From NCBI GenBank assembly GCA_022701275.1, contig CP031740.1, positions 4,413,001 to 4,477,000 on the forward strand: a stretch of 64,000 nucleotides of DNA, in the 5' to 3' direction. Position 1 is the first letter of the stretch. Each line of letters opens with the position of its first letter. A model generated the notes under the pieces. That model saw nothing but the letters and a program-made list of their open reading frames with translations, had not been told where the DNA came from and did not search any database. Positions 10,473 through 20,028 of the stretch are shown here, in pieces. The stretch is from Microcoleus vaginatus PCC 9802. Lineage in GTDB: Bacteria > Cyanobacteriota > Cyanobacteriia > Cyanobacteriales > Microcoleaceae. The position numbers and the translations under genes are program-made.

Positions 10473-10892
10473 TTGAAAACTAGCACTATTTCGGTAAAAT
10501 TAGCCGCGAGTTTGCTTTTGTTGACAGCCGGATTTTTGCTTCCCACCAAAGCCAGCAACATTCCCGTACAAGTCGCCCAACAGCCTAACTGCAAAAATCC
10601 TCAAACCACGGTAGAGATGAATGTCTGTTCCAGTCAAGAGTTTGAGAGTGCAGACAAAAAGCTCAATCAAGTCTATCAGCAACTGCAAGCAAAAATCAGC
10701 AGTAAACAAAAGCAGAGATTGACGGCGGCACAGCGTACTTGGATAAAATTTCGAGATGAAAATTGTGATTATGCAAAAGGGCAATTTGAAGGCGGTTCGG
10801 TGGCTCCTTCTACCTACGGTTATTGCAGGGCCAGAGTGACGCAAGAACGGATTAAAGATTTGGAAGGTTATTTGAAACAAGCAAATTTGTAA
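10473..10892 (+). CDS. Secreted LprI/DUF1311-family protein
   Basis: No ATG fits. A TTG at 10473 is preceded at good spacing by AGGAG (10461-10465) and gives a 139-residue protein with a signal peptide (basic start, SVKLAASLLLLTAGFLL, cleavage before the SNIPVQV region). The mature part carries the DUF1311/LprI pattern: C-x-N-P-x-T-x-x-E-M-N-x-C, LNxxYQQL, LxxAQRxWIKFRDxxC, and further Cys that probably form disulfides. Family members bind c-type lysozyme inhibitors' targets in some pathogens. The role here is unknown. It is probably co-transcribed with the DUF2499 gene. Confidence 0.88.
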   Translation: MKTSTISVKLAASLLLLTAGFLLPTKASNIPVQVAQQPNCKNPQTTVEMNVCSSQEFESADKKLNQVYQQLQAKISSKQKQRLTAAQRTWIKFRDENCDYAKGQFEGGSVAPSTYGYCRARVTQERIKDLEGYLKQANL

Positions 10893-11081
10893 AAGTTCGA
10901 TCGCGATCGAGAATAATTTACCCATTCAATCATCAATACCGCGACAACCTCATCTTTTGCACTTTTAGAAGCCCCAGCACAAACCAGCTCAAGAGTGATA
11001 TAAAGCTTTGTTTTTTATTTTACGCTTTGCCACGCCAATGGTGTAAAATCTAAATTCTCAAATCTTATATTTTAAATCCCT

Positions 11082-14000
11082 ATGTCCTTCGTTGGTTTGC
11101 ACATTCACAGCGATTATAGCTTACTAGATGGGGCTTCTCAGCTACAACAGCTCGCAGAACGGGCGGTGGAATTGGGGATGCCCGCGATCGCCCTTACAGA
11201 CCACGGGGTGATGTACGGCGCGATCGAGCTAATCAAAGTTTGCCGAAATAAAAATATTAAGCCGATTATTGGCAATGAAATGTATGTCGTCAACGGCGAC
11301 ATTGAAGTAAAAGTTAGAGGTAGAAGAAAATACCATCAAGTTGTTTTAGCTAAAAACACCCAAGGTTATAAAAACCTCGTCAAACTAACCACAATTTCCC
11401 ACTTAAAGGGAATGCCTGAAAGAGGTATTTTTGCCCGACCTTGCATCAACAAGGAGCTGCTAAAACAATACTCTGAAGGTTTAATTGTCACCAGTGCTTG
11501 CTTGGGCGGGGAAGTTCCCCAAATGATTCTCCAAAACAAGCTAGATACTGCCCGTGAAGTAGCCACCTGGTATAAAGAAGTATTTGGGGAAGATTACTAT
11601 ATAGAAATTCAAGACCACGGTTCCCCGGAAGACCGGATTGTTAATGTTGAAATCGTCAAAATTGCCCGTGAACTCAAGATTAAAATAATTGCCACCAATG
11701 ATTCTCACTATATTTCCTGCAACGACGTAGAAGCACACGATGCTTTGCTCTGCATTAACACCAACAAACTGATTGAAGAAGACAAGCGGATGCGCTACAG
11801 CGGCACAGAATATTTGAAGTCCGCAGACGAAATGGCGCAACTGTTTCGAGACCATTTGGACGATGAAACAATCAAAGAGGCGATCGACACCACTTTAGAA
11901 GTCGCAAATAAAGTAAAATCTTACGACATCATGGGGGAATCTCGCATTCCCAACTATCCAATTCCCCCAGAACACACGGCAGACACTTTTGTCGAAGAAA
12001 TATCATGGAAAGGACTGTTAGAACGCCTCAAAGCTAGAAACCGCAATGAAATTCCCGTCGTCTACAAAGAACGGCTGGAATACGAACTAAAAATGATTCA
12101 GCAGATGGGTTTTTCCACCTATTTTTTAGTAGTTTGGGACTACATGAAATATGCCAGGGACAACCACATTCCCGTAGGGCCAGGACGCGGTTCTGCCGCA
12201 GGTTCCCTAGTTGCCTATGTCTTGAAAATTACTAATATTGACCCCGTGCATCACGGACTGCTATTCGAGCGATTTCTCAATCCCGAACGCAAATCCATGC
12301 CAGATATCGATAGCGATTTCTGCATAGAAAGACGGGACGACATGATTAAATACGTTACTGAAAAGTATGGCGAAGAGCGCGTAGCGCAAATTATTACTTT
12401 CAACAGAATGACATCAAAAGCTGTCTTGAAAGATGTTGCCAGAGTGTTAGGCATTCCTTACAAGAAAGCAGACGAAATGGCAAAATTAATTCCCGTCTCG
12501 CGGGGAAAACCGGAAAAACTTAAAGTGATGATTTCCGGTGAAACACCTGCACCGGAATTTAAAGACAACTACGAGAATACAATTTGCATTAATGAAGAAA
12601 CAGGGACAGAAGTCCCTGTTCGTCAGTGGATTGACATGGCAATTCGCATTGAAGGAACCAACAAAACCTATGGCGTTCACGCAGCAGGCGTAGTGATTTC
12701 TTCAGACCCGCTCGATGAAATTGTACCGCTACAAAAGAATAACGAAGGTGCTGTGATTACGCAGTATTATATGGAAGATTTGGAAGCACTAGGTCTTCTA
12801 AAAATGGATTTTTTGGGATTGAAAAATTTGACAACGCTCCAGAAAACTGTTGATTATATTAAGCAAACCCAAAATCTAATTGTCGATCCAGAAATGCTAC
12901 CTTCTGATATAGAGCGCAGAGCTCAAGAGACTTTTGGCCGAATCAAAAAGTTACCGGATGATGTAGATAAAACTTATAAACTTTTAGAAAGAGGAGATTT
13001 AGAAGGTATTTTCCAGTTAGAATCTTCTGGGATGCTGGATGTAGTGAAAAAACTCAAACCTTCCTGTCTGGATGATATTTCTTCTATTTTGGCACTTTAC
13101 CGACCCGGGCCGCTGGATGCAGGTTTGATTCCTCAGTTTATTGACTGCAAGCACGGTAAAACAGTTGAGTACGATCATCCGCTATTAGAGCCGATTTTAA
13201 AAGAGACTTACGGAACGCTTTGTTTTCAAGAGCAAATTATGCGGATGGCTCAAGATTTGGCGGGCTATTCTTTGGGGCAAGCTGACTTGCTGCGACGTGC
13301 AATGGGCAAGAAGAAAGCTGATGAAATGCAGAAGCAAAAAGAAACGTTTATCGACGGGGCAACTAAGAATGGAGTCAGTCAAAGAATTGCTGAGAAACTG
13401 TTCGCGCAGATGCTGCAATTTGCGGAATACTGTTTTAATAAATCCCACTCAATGGCCTATGCGTATATCACGTATCAGACTGCCTATTTAAAGGCGAATT
13501 ATCCTCTAGAATACATGGCTGCACTGCTGACTGCTAACAGGGGCGATCAGGAGAAAGTACAGAAATATATTGCCAATTGTCTCAAGCTGGGTATTGAGGT
13601 TGAGCCGCCGGATATTAATAGCTCTGAACTTACTTTTACACCGCTTCCCAAACAGATGACTGGCTCTGCAAAAGATAAAATTTTGTTTGGGGTTTCGGCG
13701 GTTAAAAATGTGGGTGAGGGAGCAATTGAAAATATTTTGGCGGCGCGGCAGGAAGGGGGTAACTTTACATCGCTGGCTGATTTGTGCGATCGCGTAAATC
13801 TTCATTCTGTGAACCGCCGCGCTTTAGAAGCATTAATTCAATGCGGTGCTTTTGACAAAATTGAAAACAACCGCAATCAATTAGTACACGACCTCGAAGG
13901 GGTGATTAAATGGGCGCAAGAGCGCAAAAGAGACCGAGAAAGCGGCCAAGGTAATCTTTTTGATTTGTTAGGTGCGAATAGCTTTGGCAAGTCAGTCAAT

Positions 14001-14921
14001 ACCTATGAGTCGGCGCCAAGATCTAAAGTGGTAAAAGATTTTGAAAAACAAGAGAAATTGCGTTTAGAAAAAGAACTGCTTGGCTTTTATGTGTCAGAAC
14101 ATCCCCTAAAGTTTCTCATGCAAGTAAACCCAGACCCCGATGTTGTGACTCTCGAACAGTTAGCAGATAAAAAGGGTAAAGTATCAGTTATTGTCATGCT
14201 CAGCGCTATCAAAATGGTAGTGACAAAAAAAGGCGATGCCATGGCAATTTTGCAATTAGAAGATTTGACACATCAAATAAAAGCTGTGGTGTTCCCCAAG
14301 GCTTACGAACAAGTCAAACCTTACATTGTAGAGAATGCTATCTTACAGATTAGTGGAAAAATTGAGAAAGATGGCGAGGAAATTCAGATAATTGTAGACA
14401 CTGCAAAGCCGGTTGAAACAGTACAGGTTACAGAGGAAATCGAGAGGGCGGAATCGGAAATAAACAACTCTTGGCCAGTGGAACCAGTCAACATTGTACG
14501 ATCGACAAAACCTGTGGAAGTTTTAGAAATGGTGATTGTCAAGCTGACACCGCAGCAAGTACAAGACGGGGAAAAACTCAATTCTCTCAAAGCTATTTTA
14601 CAAGAACTTTCCAATCGTGGAGAAGGTGCTAGCGTTTCTGTGGGAGGAATTGTTGTCGGTGAATATTCCTGTCAACCCCTTCGCATTAACCCTCAATTGT
14701 GGGTGCACGATGGCGAGGGAACTGTTAGCCGTCTTAAGTCGGCTGGATTTGATGCTTGGGTTTTTCCTCTAGACAATCGCGGGGATGCTGCGGTGTTTCG
14801 AGAAATGCGATCGCAACTTAATGTACATTCTTGGGCCAGTCGCTTACTTGACACTAACACCGATCGCCTTCACAAGTATGTCAATTATCTCGCCCAACTA
14901 AACAGACGCCCGCCAAACTAA
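11082..14921 (+). CDS. dnaE: DNA polymerase III alpha subunit, uninterrupted
   Basis: The 1279-residue replicative polymerase has a PHP domain from residue 5 ([12 protein letters not shown]), a palm with catalytic acidic residues in PDIDSDF (D408, D410) and in KMDFLG, fingers, helix-hairpin-helix, and an OB-fold near 1040-1110. Many cyanobacteria encode DnaE as two genes joined by a split intein between Tyr and Cys of AEY/CFN. Here that junction ([12 protein letters not shown], Cys784, codon 13431-13433) is continuous and no intein is present. The ATG at 11082 gives the standard [13 protein letters not shown] start. A small palindrome in the coding sequence at 12599 adds about a dozen residues before [13 protein letters not shown]. 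The 3' end overlaps the converging kinase gene by 24 bp. Confidence 0.97.
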   Translation: MSFVGLHIHSDYSLLDGASQLQQLAERAVELGMPAIALTDHGVMYGAIELIKVCRNKNIKPIIGNEMYVVNGDIEVKVRGRRKYHQVVLAKNTQGYKNLVKLTTISHLKGMPERGIFARPCINKELLKQYSEGLIVTSACLGGEVPQMILQNKLDTAREVATWYKEVFGEDYYIEIQDHGSPEDRIVNVEIVKIARELKIKIIATNDSHYISCNDVEAHDALLCINTNKLIEEDKRMRYSGTEYLKSADEMAQLFRDHLDDETIKEAIDTTLEVANKVKSYDIMGESRIPNYPIPPEHTADTFVEEISWKGLLERLKARNRNEIPVVYKERLEYELKMIQQMGFSTYFLVVWDYMKYARDNHIPVGPGRGSAAGSLVAYVLKITNIDPVHHGLLFERFLNPERKSMPDIDSDFCIERRDDMIKYVTEKYGEERVAQIITFNRMTSKAVLKDVARVLGIPYKKADEMAKLIPVSRGKPEKLKVMISGETPAPEFKDNYENTICINEETGTEVPVRQWIDMAIRIEGTNKTYGVHAAGVVISSDPLDEIVPLQKNNEGAVITQYYMEDLEALGLLKMDFLGLKNLTTLQKTVDYIKQTQNLIVDPEMLPSDIERRAQETFGRIKKLPDDVDKTYKLLERGDLEGIFQLESSGMLDVVKKLKPSCLDDISSILALYRPGPLDAGLIPQFIDCKHGKTVEYDHPLLEPILKETYGTLCFQEQIMRMAQDLAGYSLGQADLLRRAMGKKKADEMQKQKETFIDGATKNGVSQRIAEKLFAQMLQFAEYCFNKSHSMAYAYITYQTAYLKANYPLEYMAALLTANRGDQEKVQKYIANCLKLGIEVEPPDINSSELTFTPLPKQMTGSAKDKILFGVSAVKNVGEGAIENILAARQEGGNFTSLADLCDRVNLHSVNRRALEALIQCGAFDKIENNRNQLVHDLEGVIKWAQERKRDRESGQGNLFDLLGANSFGKSVNTYESAPRSKVVKDFEKQEKLRLEKELLGFYVSEHPLKFLMQVNPDPDVVTLEQLADKKGKVSVIVMLSAIKMVVTKKGDAMAILQLEDLTHQIKAVVFPKAYEQVKPYIVENAILQISGKIEKDGEEIQIIVDTAKPVETVQVTEEIERAESEINNSWPVEPVNIVRSTKPVEVLEMVIVKLTPQQVQDGEKLNSLKAILQELSNRGEGASVSVGGIVVGEYSCQPLRINPQLWVHDGEGTVSRLKSAGFDAWVFPLDNRGDAAVFREMRSQLNVHSWASRLLDTNTDRLHKYVNYLAQLNRRPPN
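12599..12620. repeat. Palindrome within dnaE
   Basis: AACAGGGAC, a 4-nt AGAA loop and GTCCCTGTT form a perfect 9-bp hairpin inside the dnaE coding sequence. It encodes EETGTEVPV, at a point where remembered cyanobacterial homologues run directly from EFKDNYEN-like residues into VRQW. Confidence 0.75.
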
Positions 14922-16985
14922 CACTTCGCCGCCATCGCCACCGGTGACTAAAGTTTGACCGTCAGGACTAAAAGCCACCGGATTGCACCCAGCTAGACTG
15001 CACAAACATTCTCCTGTTTCCAGGTTCCAGAGTTTAACCGTACCGTCTCGACTGCCGCTAGCCATAATTTCGCGATCTGGACTAATCGCCACCGAAATCA
15101 CCGCATCCGAATGCCCCCTCAAAGTATTAATCAATTCCCCTGTATCGGCATTCCACAATTTAACAGTAGCGTCGGCACTTCCACTGACAATCATCTTGCC
15201 GTCTTGACTAAATGCGATGGCATAAACCCCATCTGAATGACCGACAAAAGTCCGTACACTCTCCCCAATACCTACAAGCCACATCTTGATAGTTTTGTCA
15301 GCACTGCCGCTGGCAAGCATCATACTTTGAGGGCGAAAACTAACCGATAAAACCTTGTCAGAATGTCCCGAAAGTTTTTGAACTAATGCTCCGTTGCGCT
15401 GGTTCCACAATTTAATACTCTGGTCGCCGCTAGCACTCGCAATCGCTCCAGAGTCGCAACTAAAAGCCACCGAGTACACGGAGCCGTAGCGATGACTGTA
15501 CGGGGAACCAAAATCGCTGTAAAATTCGCGAATCATCGCCTTTTTATCCAGCTTCCACTCAATGACTTTTCTGTCAAAACTGCCGCTAACCATAATTCTC
15601 CCGTCGGGGCTGATTGCCACAGCATTAACCCTGGCGGAATGACCGAAAAAAGTATGGATGAATTCACCTGTTTGCAGGTTCCACAGCTTAATTGTTTTAT
15701 CGTCACTGGCGCTAGCGAGAATATTGCCTTGAGGATTAATAACAACAGCATTAACCGAGTCTGAATGACCGTGGAGAATGCGCTCGCACCGCCAGTTATT
15801 AGACAATAATGTCGGATTGTTAGCGGATGGCGCAACATTAATCTTGTGGGGCGGCGCGACCGAGACGGCAGTGGCTGTATTTGGCTGCGAGTTAGTTACT
15901 GGCGAATTAATAGCTATTTTTGTGGGCGAATTATAACTGATTTGAGAGCGAGGATATTGCCCAAAATTTACCAAGTCTTGCAATACTTCAGCAGCGGATT
16001 GATATCGCTCTCGTACCGAATCTTTGAGCAATTTATTCAAAATAGTTGCTAATTTTTGGCTGACTTTTATGCCTTTTTGCGCCAAGTGCGATCGCCAAAT
16101 CCATTTGCATTCCAAAGCATCGAACAAATCCTTAAGTACCGCCCCAGTTAGCAGGTGAATACAGGTAACGCCCAAACTGTAAAGGTCGCTCGCCGGATAG
16201 GCCTTGCCACTGCGAATTTGTTCGAGCGGCGCATAGCCTGCAGTTCCAGTTATCGTCCCAGTTTGCGCCTCAGAAAGGCCCGTAATGTGCTTAGCAACTC
16301 CAAAATCTACTAGCACAAACTGGCCCCCCCTGGCCTTCCCCTGTACAGCAGGAGATTCAGCCACAATTATCCCTTTCATACCACCAGAAGATTGAGGTAA
16401 ATTTGCCCCTCCTTTTCCTTTACCTGGAGTTGAGGTACTATATCCCGCAGCAGCCCACAAGGTTTGGGGACTTCTCCGCACAATATTTTCCGGCTTAATA
16501 TCTCGATGAATCACCTGCTGCTCGTGAACAAATTGCAAAACAGGCAACAAATTGATCAACAATTCCCAAATCTGTTCCTCGCTAAAAGCTCCCCGCTGCT
16601 GCAACTCCTGAAACAAATTATTTCCCTCGATTAACTCTTCCACAAGATACAGACGTTTGGCTTGTTCAAAAGAAGCCAGCAAACTGGGAATCTGCGGGTG
16701 TTCTCCGAGTTCGTGCAATCGATGAGCTTCTTGTTTGAACAGTGCAGTTGCCTTTTCTAATTCAGCCTTTTCTTGCACTTGGGGGAAAAATTGTTTGATG
16801 GCGCAGGGAGTTTTCAACCTATCTTCATCGACAGCTAAAAAAGTTCTGCCAAATGTTCCTTCGCCGATAGGTTGAAGGGCGCGGTAACGCTCTTTCAGTA
16901 GCAATTTAGAGCCGCACGCCCGACAAAAATTGGTTGAGTCAGCATTCTGCGGCTTTTGGCAATGGGGATTGAGGCAATAGCTCAT
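14898..16985 (-). CDS. Zinc-ribbon Ser/Thr protein kinase with WD40 repeats
   Basis: A start at 16985 ([10 protein letters not shown]) gives 695 residues. An upstream ATG at 17048 adds 21 residues not typical of the family. Order: four-Cys zinc ribbon (C4, C9, C21, C24), kinase domain with GEGTFG at 41-46, K64, HRDIKPEN at 160-167 and DFG at 227-229, a linker, then seven WD40 repeats from about residue 420. This architecture is the cyanobacterial '4-Cys kinase + WD40' type. The HRD-to-DFG distance is about 45 residues longer than normal because of a Gly/Ser-rich insert (about 172-218). All catalytic residues seem present, so activity is likely. The WD40 propeller presumably recruits partners. 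Confidence 0.94.
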   Translation of the reverse strand: MSYCLNPHCQKPQNADSTNFCRACGSKLLLKERYRALQPIGEGTFGRTFLAVDEDRLKTPCAIKQFFPQVQEKAELEKATALFKQEAHRLHELGEHPQIPSLLASFEQAKRLYLVEELIEGNNLFQELQQRGAFSEEQIWELLINLLPVLQFVHEQQVIHRDIKPENIVRRSPQTLWAAAGYSTSTPGKGKGGANLPQSSGGMKGIIVAESPAVQGKARGGQFVLVDFGVAKHITGLSEAQTGTITGTAGYAPLEQIRSGKAYPASDLYSLGVTCIHLLTGAVLKDLFDALECKWIWRSHLAQKGIKVSQKLATILNKLLKDSVRERYQSAAEVLQDLVNFGQYPRSQISYNSPTKIAINSPVTNSQPNTATAVSVAPPHKINVAPSANNPTLLSNNWRCERILHGHSDSVNAVVINPQGNILASASDDKTIKLWNLQTGEFIHTFFGHSARVNAVAISPDGRIMVSGSFDRKVIEWKLDKKAMIREFYSDFGSPYSHRYGSVYSVAFSCDSGAIASASGDQSIKLWNQRNGALVQKLSGHSDKVLSVSFRPQSMMLASGSADKTIKMWLVGIGESVRTFVGHSDGVYAIAFSQDGKMIVSGSADATVKLWNADTGELINTLRGHSDAVISVAISPDREIMASGSRDGTVKLWNLETGECLCSLAGCNPVAFSPDGQTLVTGGDGGEVLVWRASV

Positions 16986-17310
16986 CTTTTTTCCGGCCTG
17001 GAGATTCCCACCACAGCTAAACTTAGCAACATGGTAGTCTGTTTCCACTCACGCCCAGAGCACCATTCTCGACAATACCTGAGAAACCGGCTTTCTAAAC
17101 CCAAAATCTCGGCTCTCAGGTTGAGCCAGTGCCAAGAAACCAAGGTGATGACACTAGAAGTGCTTGATGTGAGTTTCCATATATTCTAATGCTTTCCTAA
17201 AATTTTGCCGGTTGGCCGCTCACAAACTGGTATGTCAACAGTTAACTGTTAACTACGGCTATTCTGCAGCATTTATGCCGAGAGTAAATACAAAACTGAG
17301 ATGAGATCGG
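16986..17310. other. Intergenic, no gene seen
   Basis: This spacer lies between the kinase start and the DUF3593 gene end. It holds a degenerate GAGAAACCGGCTTTCT element around 17080-17125 and a small AACAGTTAACTGTT palindrome near 17236. No coding signal is convincing on either strand. Confidence 0.5.
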
Positions 17311-17649
17311 CTATTCTCCCCCATCTAAAAGACACTCTGGCTCCTCGCCGCCCTTCTGTGACGATGCTTTGGCTTTAATCACCGCTTCTCTAAAGCCTAA
17401 AACTAATAAAATATTGGCAATTGTTAAGAATACTTCTGCAGAACCGTGCAGCCAATCGACATTTGCTAGCGACTCGTTGTAGGCAACTTTTGCGTAAATT
17501 GCGGCGGGAATAGTCACAGCCACAAAAACGAGAGTGCCGTAAAATCCCATCAGAGCTAAACGGGGTGTTTTTCCCGATCGAGTCAAAAACCAGAGAAATC
17601 CCAAGTAGGGAAATAGAGACAGAACAAATAAACTTTCTTTGGAAATCAT
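17311..17649 (-). CDS. DUF3593 membrane protein
   Basis: The 112-residue protein has three hydrophobic helices, starting MISKESLFVLSLFPYLGFLWFL, with conserved GFYGTLVFVAVTIPAAIYA and LHGSAEVFLTIANILLVLGFR. It ends in a charged tail. This matches DUF3593, a cyanobacterial/plastid family of unknown role that is linked with DUF2499 (at 10142). It stands alone here, with no close same-strand neighbour. Confidence 0.88.
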   Translation of the reverse strand: MISKESLFVLSLFPYLGFLWFLTRSGKTPRLALMGFYGTLVFVAVTIPAAIYAKVAYNESLANVDWLHGSAEVFLTIANILLVLGFREAVIKAKASSQKGGEEPECLLDGGE

Positions 17650-17946
17650 TAGTAATTGGCGAGCGACCAGATACTATGATAAATTAAAAGCTCAAAAATT
17701 AGTGTGAATAATTTTTAACTTTTGATATTTAGTTTTTAATATTTAATTAGACAGATGCACCCGTTTCTATCGAACCGCTATAGAGTCACCCAAGACCATA
17801 GCTCTTAAACTAAGCCGCAGCAGGTCGGCAGTATTCAAAACCCCTCACCGACGCGGAGACAAAACCCGTAACTTTTTCCCTAACACCGTTTTTAGGATAA
17901 CACATTTTTAACCGTGCCAGTCTGTTAATTGCCCCTCTCTCCAAAG
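17650..17946. other. Intergenic, AT-rich, no gene seen
   Basis: This spacer includes an AT-rich stretch (17690-17750) and no convincing open frame. No remnant of the missing C-terminal boxes of the neighbouring ATPase gene can be seen here. Confidence 0.5.
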
Positions 17947-18597
17947 CTACCCAGCAATTAGAAACAGAGACGGTTCCAAAGTTTTCTGTCTGCTAGGCAT
18001 CAAGCAAGCATCGTTGACAACCTCTAAATCCAAGCCGTTATTTCTATCTCCTGCCAGAATTTCCTTCAGCTTAGCATCAAAATCAAAACACGGGCCGCAA
18101 TCCCAAACTTTGAGTTCCAACCGTCCCTTAAATACCCTAATTTCCAGTTGAACAGGAGTTTCTACTGGCAGATTTTTGTGAGCGTGGCGAACTGCATTAG
18201 TGAAACCTTCGGCTAAAGCCAACTGAAAGTTCCACCACACTTCATTGGGGAGCGATATATCTTTCAACTGTTCAAACCACAACAAAACTTGGGTTAAAGC
18301 ATTGACATCTGTGTTGACTTGCAGGCTAATATGTTGAATACAAGTTTCATGCAGATCTTCTTCCTGCTGTTTTTCAGTCTGCCAATCCCAGGTGTTTAAT
18401 AAATTCATTAACCCATCTAAAACGCTAGCTTTTTTTATATTTTGGGAGCGATTGCGATTTTCTACTTCGTAAGTTTTGCTCAGCGACAAACAATTTCGAT
18501 TGTCCAGAGTCCGGGTGTAACTTAGCTCGTCTGCAATCTGCCACATGAGTTTGATCCCCCTGCCGCCTTCTGCAAGTTGATCTATGCTGTTGGACAT
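17947..18597 (-). CDS. RsbW-like anti-sigma ATPase with apparently permuted motifs
   Basis: The 216-residue protein belongs to the GHKL ATP-binding family. The part from residue about 90 carries the usual start (LQVNTDVNALTQVLLWFEQL), the N box (ALAEGFTNAVRHAH, 127-140) and the G1 box (KVWDCGPCFDF, 163-173). The segment that normally follows, the G2/G3 region, instead lies at the extreme N-terminus: AEGGRGIKLMWQIADELSYTR (9-29). After G1 the protein ends in an unrelated tail (NNGLDLEVVNDACLM...). The start at 18597 has GAGGAAA upstream, so it looks expressed. It may be a circular permutation that still folds, or a hybrid left by recombination between tandem paralogues. Proteins of this type bind STAS antagonists or sigma factors. 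Confidence 0.75.
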   Translation of the reverse strand: MSNSIDQLAEGGRGIKLMWQIADELSYTRTLDNRNCLSLSKTYEVENRNRSQNIKKASVLDGLMNLLNTWDWQTEKQQEEDLHETCIQHISLQVNTDVNALTQVLLWFEQLKDISLPNEVWWNFQLALAEGFTNAVRHAHKNLPVETPVQLEIRVFKGRLELKVWDCGPCFDFDAKLKEILAGDRNNGLDLEVVNDACLMPSRQKTLEPSLFLIAG

Positions 18598-19182
18598 CTA
18601 TTTTCCTCGTCTGAAAGTATTAGCTGTACCCAATTTTCCCACCCGCCGAGACACCAGGTATTTTTTTTATACTTGCTTGCTCGGTATTATTTCGGGGATC
18701 ACACAAAAATGCTATCTTTTTTAGAGAAGGCAGCGCATCAGCAATATGTCTTAAGAGTCTAAGCCAATTGGCTTATTTACCTATCGCCTGTACGGAGAAC
18801 GATCGCCCTCGGCAGCAAAACCCAACTGCATCGATTACAAATACTTATCCGTTGTCCGAGTCGGCCACTTGTCGCAGCCGTCGCCAGCTCCAGAATCCCT
18901 GGCATTTAGCGCCTCCGGCCGTTCGCCGTTCGCTGCCACGGAGCCTTGATGTGCGGGCTTTCATCCCCAACGCGTAAGTAATATCCGTGAGCGCGATCGA
19001 ACCTTACACCGTCGAGTCACGTCCATCCACTAGACTAGGACTTACGCAAACAACCCAGTTTCTGCTTAGAATATTGGGTTTGACAGCGAGGAATTAACGA
19101 GGAAACCGGGTTTTTGGTCCCCCGCACGTAAGTCCAGCAGACAAATCGGTGATGAAAGGCAGTTACAGGACTTACCCAGACT
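18598..19182. other. Intergenic, no convincing gene
   Basis: This 585-bp spacer lies between the ATPase start and the pentapeptide gene. A T-tract (18661-18669) precedes the ATPase gene. The rest holds a repeat element at 19035-19139. A 69-codon plus-strand frame at 18768 has no RBS, no recognisable motif and biased composition, so I do not call it. Confidence 0.5.
19035..19139. repeat. Repeat element bounded by inverted GGACTTACG
   Basis: AGGACTTACGCA near 19036 and GCACGTAAGTCC ending near 19137 form inverted ends. The interior carries CCCAGTTTCTG and GAAACCGGGTTTTTGG, which are also partly inverted. A further GGACTTACC follows at 19168. This looks like a non-coding MITE-like element of the kind scattered in Oscillatoriales genomes. 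Related fragments occur near 63375. Confidence 0.6.
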
Positions 19183-19926
19183 ATGACCAAAATCAAACTG
19201 AAAATTCTGACTGCAGCGATAATGCTACTCCCATTTTGCGCCGCACTTCCCTTATCAGCTCAAAATCTATCTCTAGTCAAGCGGCTGCTAGAAACCAGAG
19301 GATGTCCCGGATGCGACTTATTTGGCGCTTCCTTGAGCCGTGCAGATTTGTTTGGCGCTTCCTTGAGCCGCGCCACTCTCAGCAGGGCCGACTTAGTTGA
19401 TGCCGACTTGACTGCCGCTGACTTAATGGAAGCTAATTTAAACAACGCCAACATGAGAAACGCCTTTTTGGCCGACGCCGACCTCAGCAACGCCGACCTG
19501 AGCAGGGCCGACATCAGGGGAGCAAACTTAGAAAATGCAAACCTCAGCGAGAGTTCTCTTCGAGAAGCATCCCTCCAGTTGGCTAATTTAAAATGCAGTA
19601 ATTTGAGCGCCGCTAAACTAAGTAGAACCGACCTGAGAAATGCCGATTTAAGCGGTGCAAATCTCAGCGGTGCCGACCTCCAAGAAGCCGATTTAAGCGG
19701 TGCAAATCTCAGCGGTGCCGACCTTAGATCGGCCGATTTGAGGAATGCGAGATTGAACAAAGCTAATCTCACCGATGCGAATCTCTGTGGAGCCCGGATG
19801 CCCGATCAAAAAACCTCTCGGCGAGGCTGCGAAGTTAAGAAAGAACCAGCGATCAGCACGAACAATTACTGTAATTACTGCTATGCCTTGAATGACTGGT
19901 GGCTCAATGTATTAAGGTTCTACTAA
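19183..19926 (+). CDS. Exported pentapeptide-repeat protein
   Basis: The 247-residue protein starts with a signal peptide (MTKIKLKILTAAIMLLPFCAALPLSAQ). The linker LVKRLLETRGCPGCDL follows, then about 30 tandem pentapeptides of the A(D/N)LSx type up to residue about 205, forming a right-handed quadrilateral beta helix. The tail contains several Cys/Tyr/Asn (NNYCNYCYALNDWW). Such exported pentapeptide proteins are numerous in cyanobacteria and lack a known function. The CPGCDL motif at the repeat entry is shared by many of them. The opposite strand is open across the repeats only because of the repeat composition. Confidence 0.92.
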   Translation: MTKIKLKILTAAIMLLPFCAALPLSAQNLSLVKRLLETRGCPGCDLFGASLSRADLFGASLSRATLSRADLVDADLTAADLMEANLNNANMRNAFLADADLSNADLSRADIRGANLENANLSESSLREASLQLANLKCSNLSAAKLSRTDLRNADLSGANLSGADLQEADLSGANLSGADLRSADLRNARLNKANLTDANLCGARMPDQKTSRRGCEVKKEPAISTNNYCNYCYALNDWWLNVLRFY

Positions 19927-20028
19927 GCAGTATCATCGCCATCACTACTCTGTTTAATATGTACTGTTAGAAGTGCGAGTAGGCGGTACAGATATCCAAC
20001 TTAACCTGTTACCGCCAATAGCTTTTAT

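Noticed and set aside
18768-18977. 69-codon plus-strand frame
   Set aside because: No RBS, no motif, and composition like translated spacer.
19260-19772. Long minus-strand frame opposite the pentapeptide gene
   Set aside because: A mirror effect of the repeated codons. It lacks a signal peptide, an RBS and any known domain.
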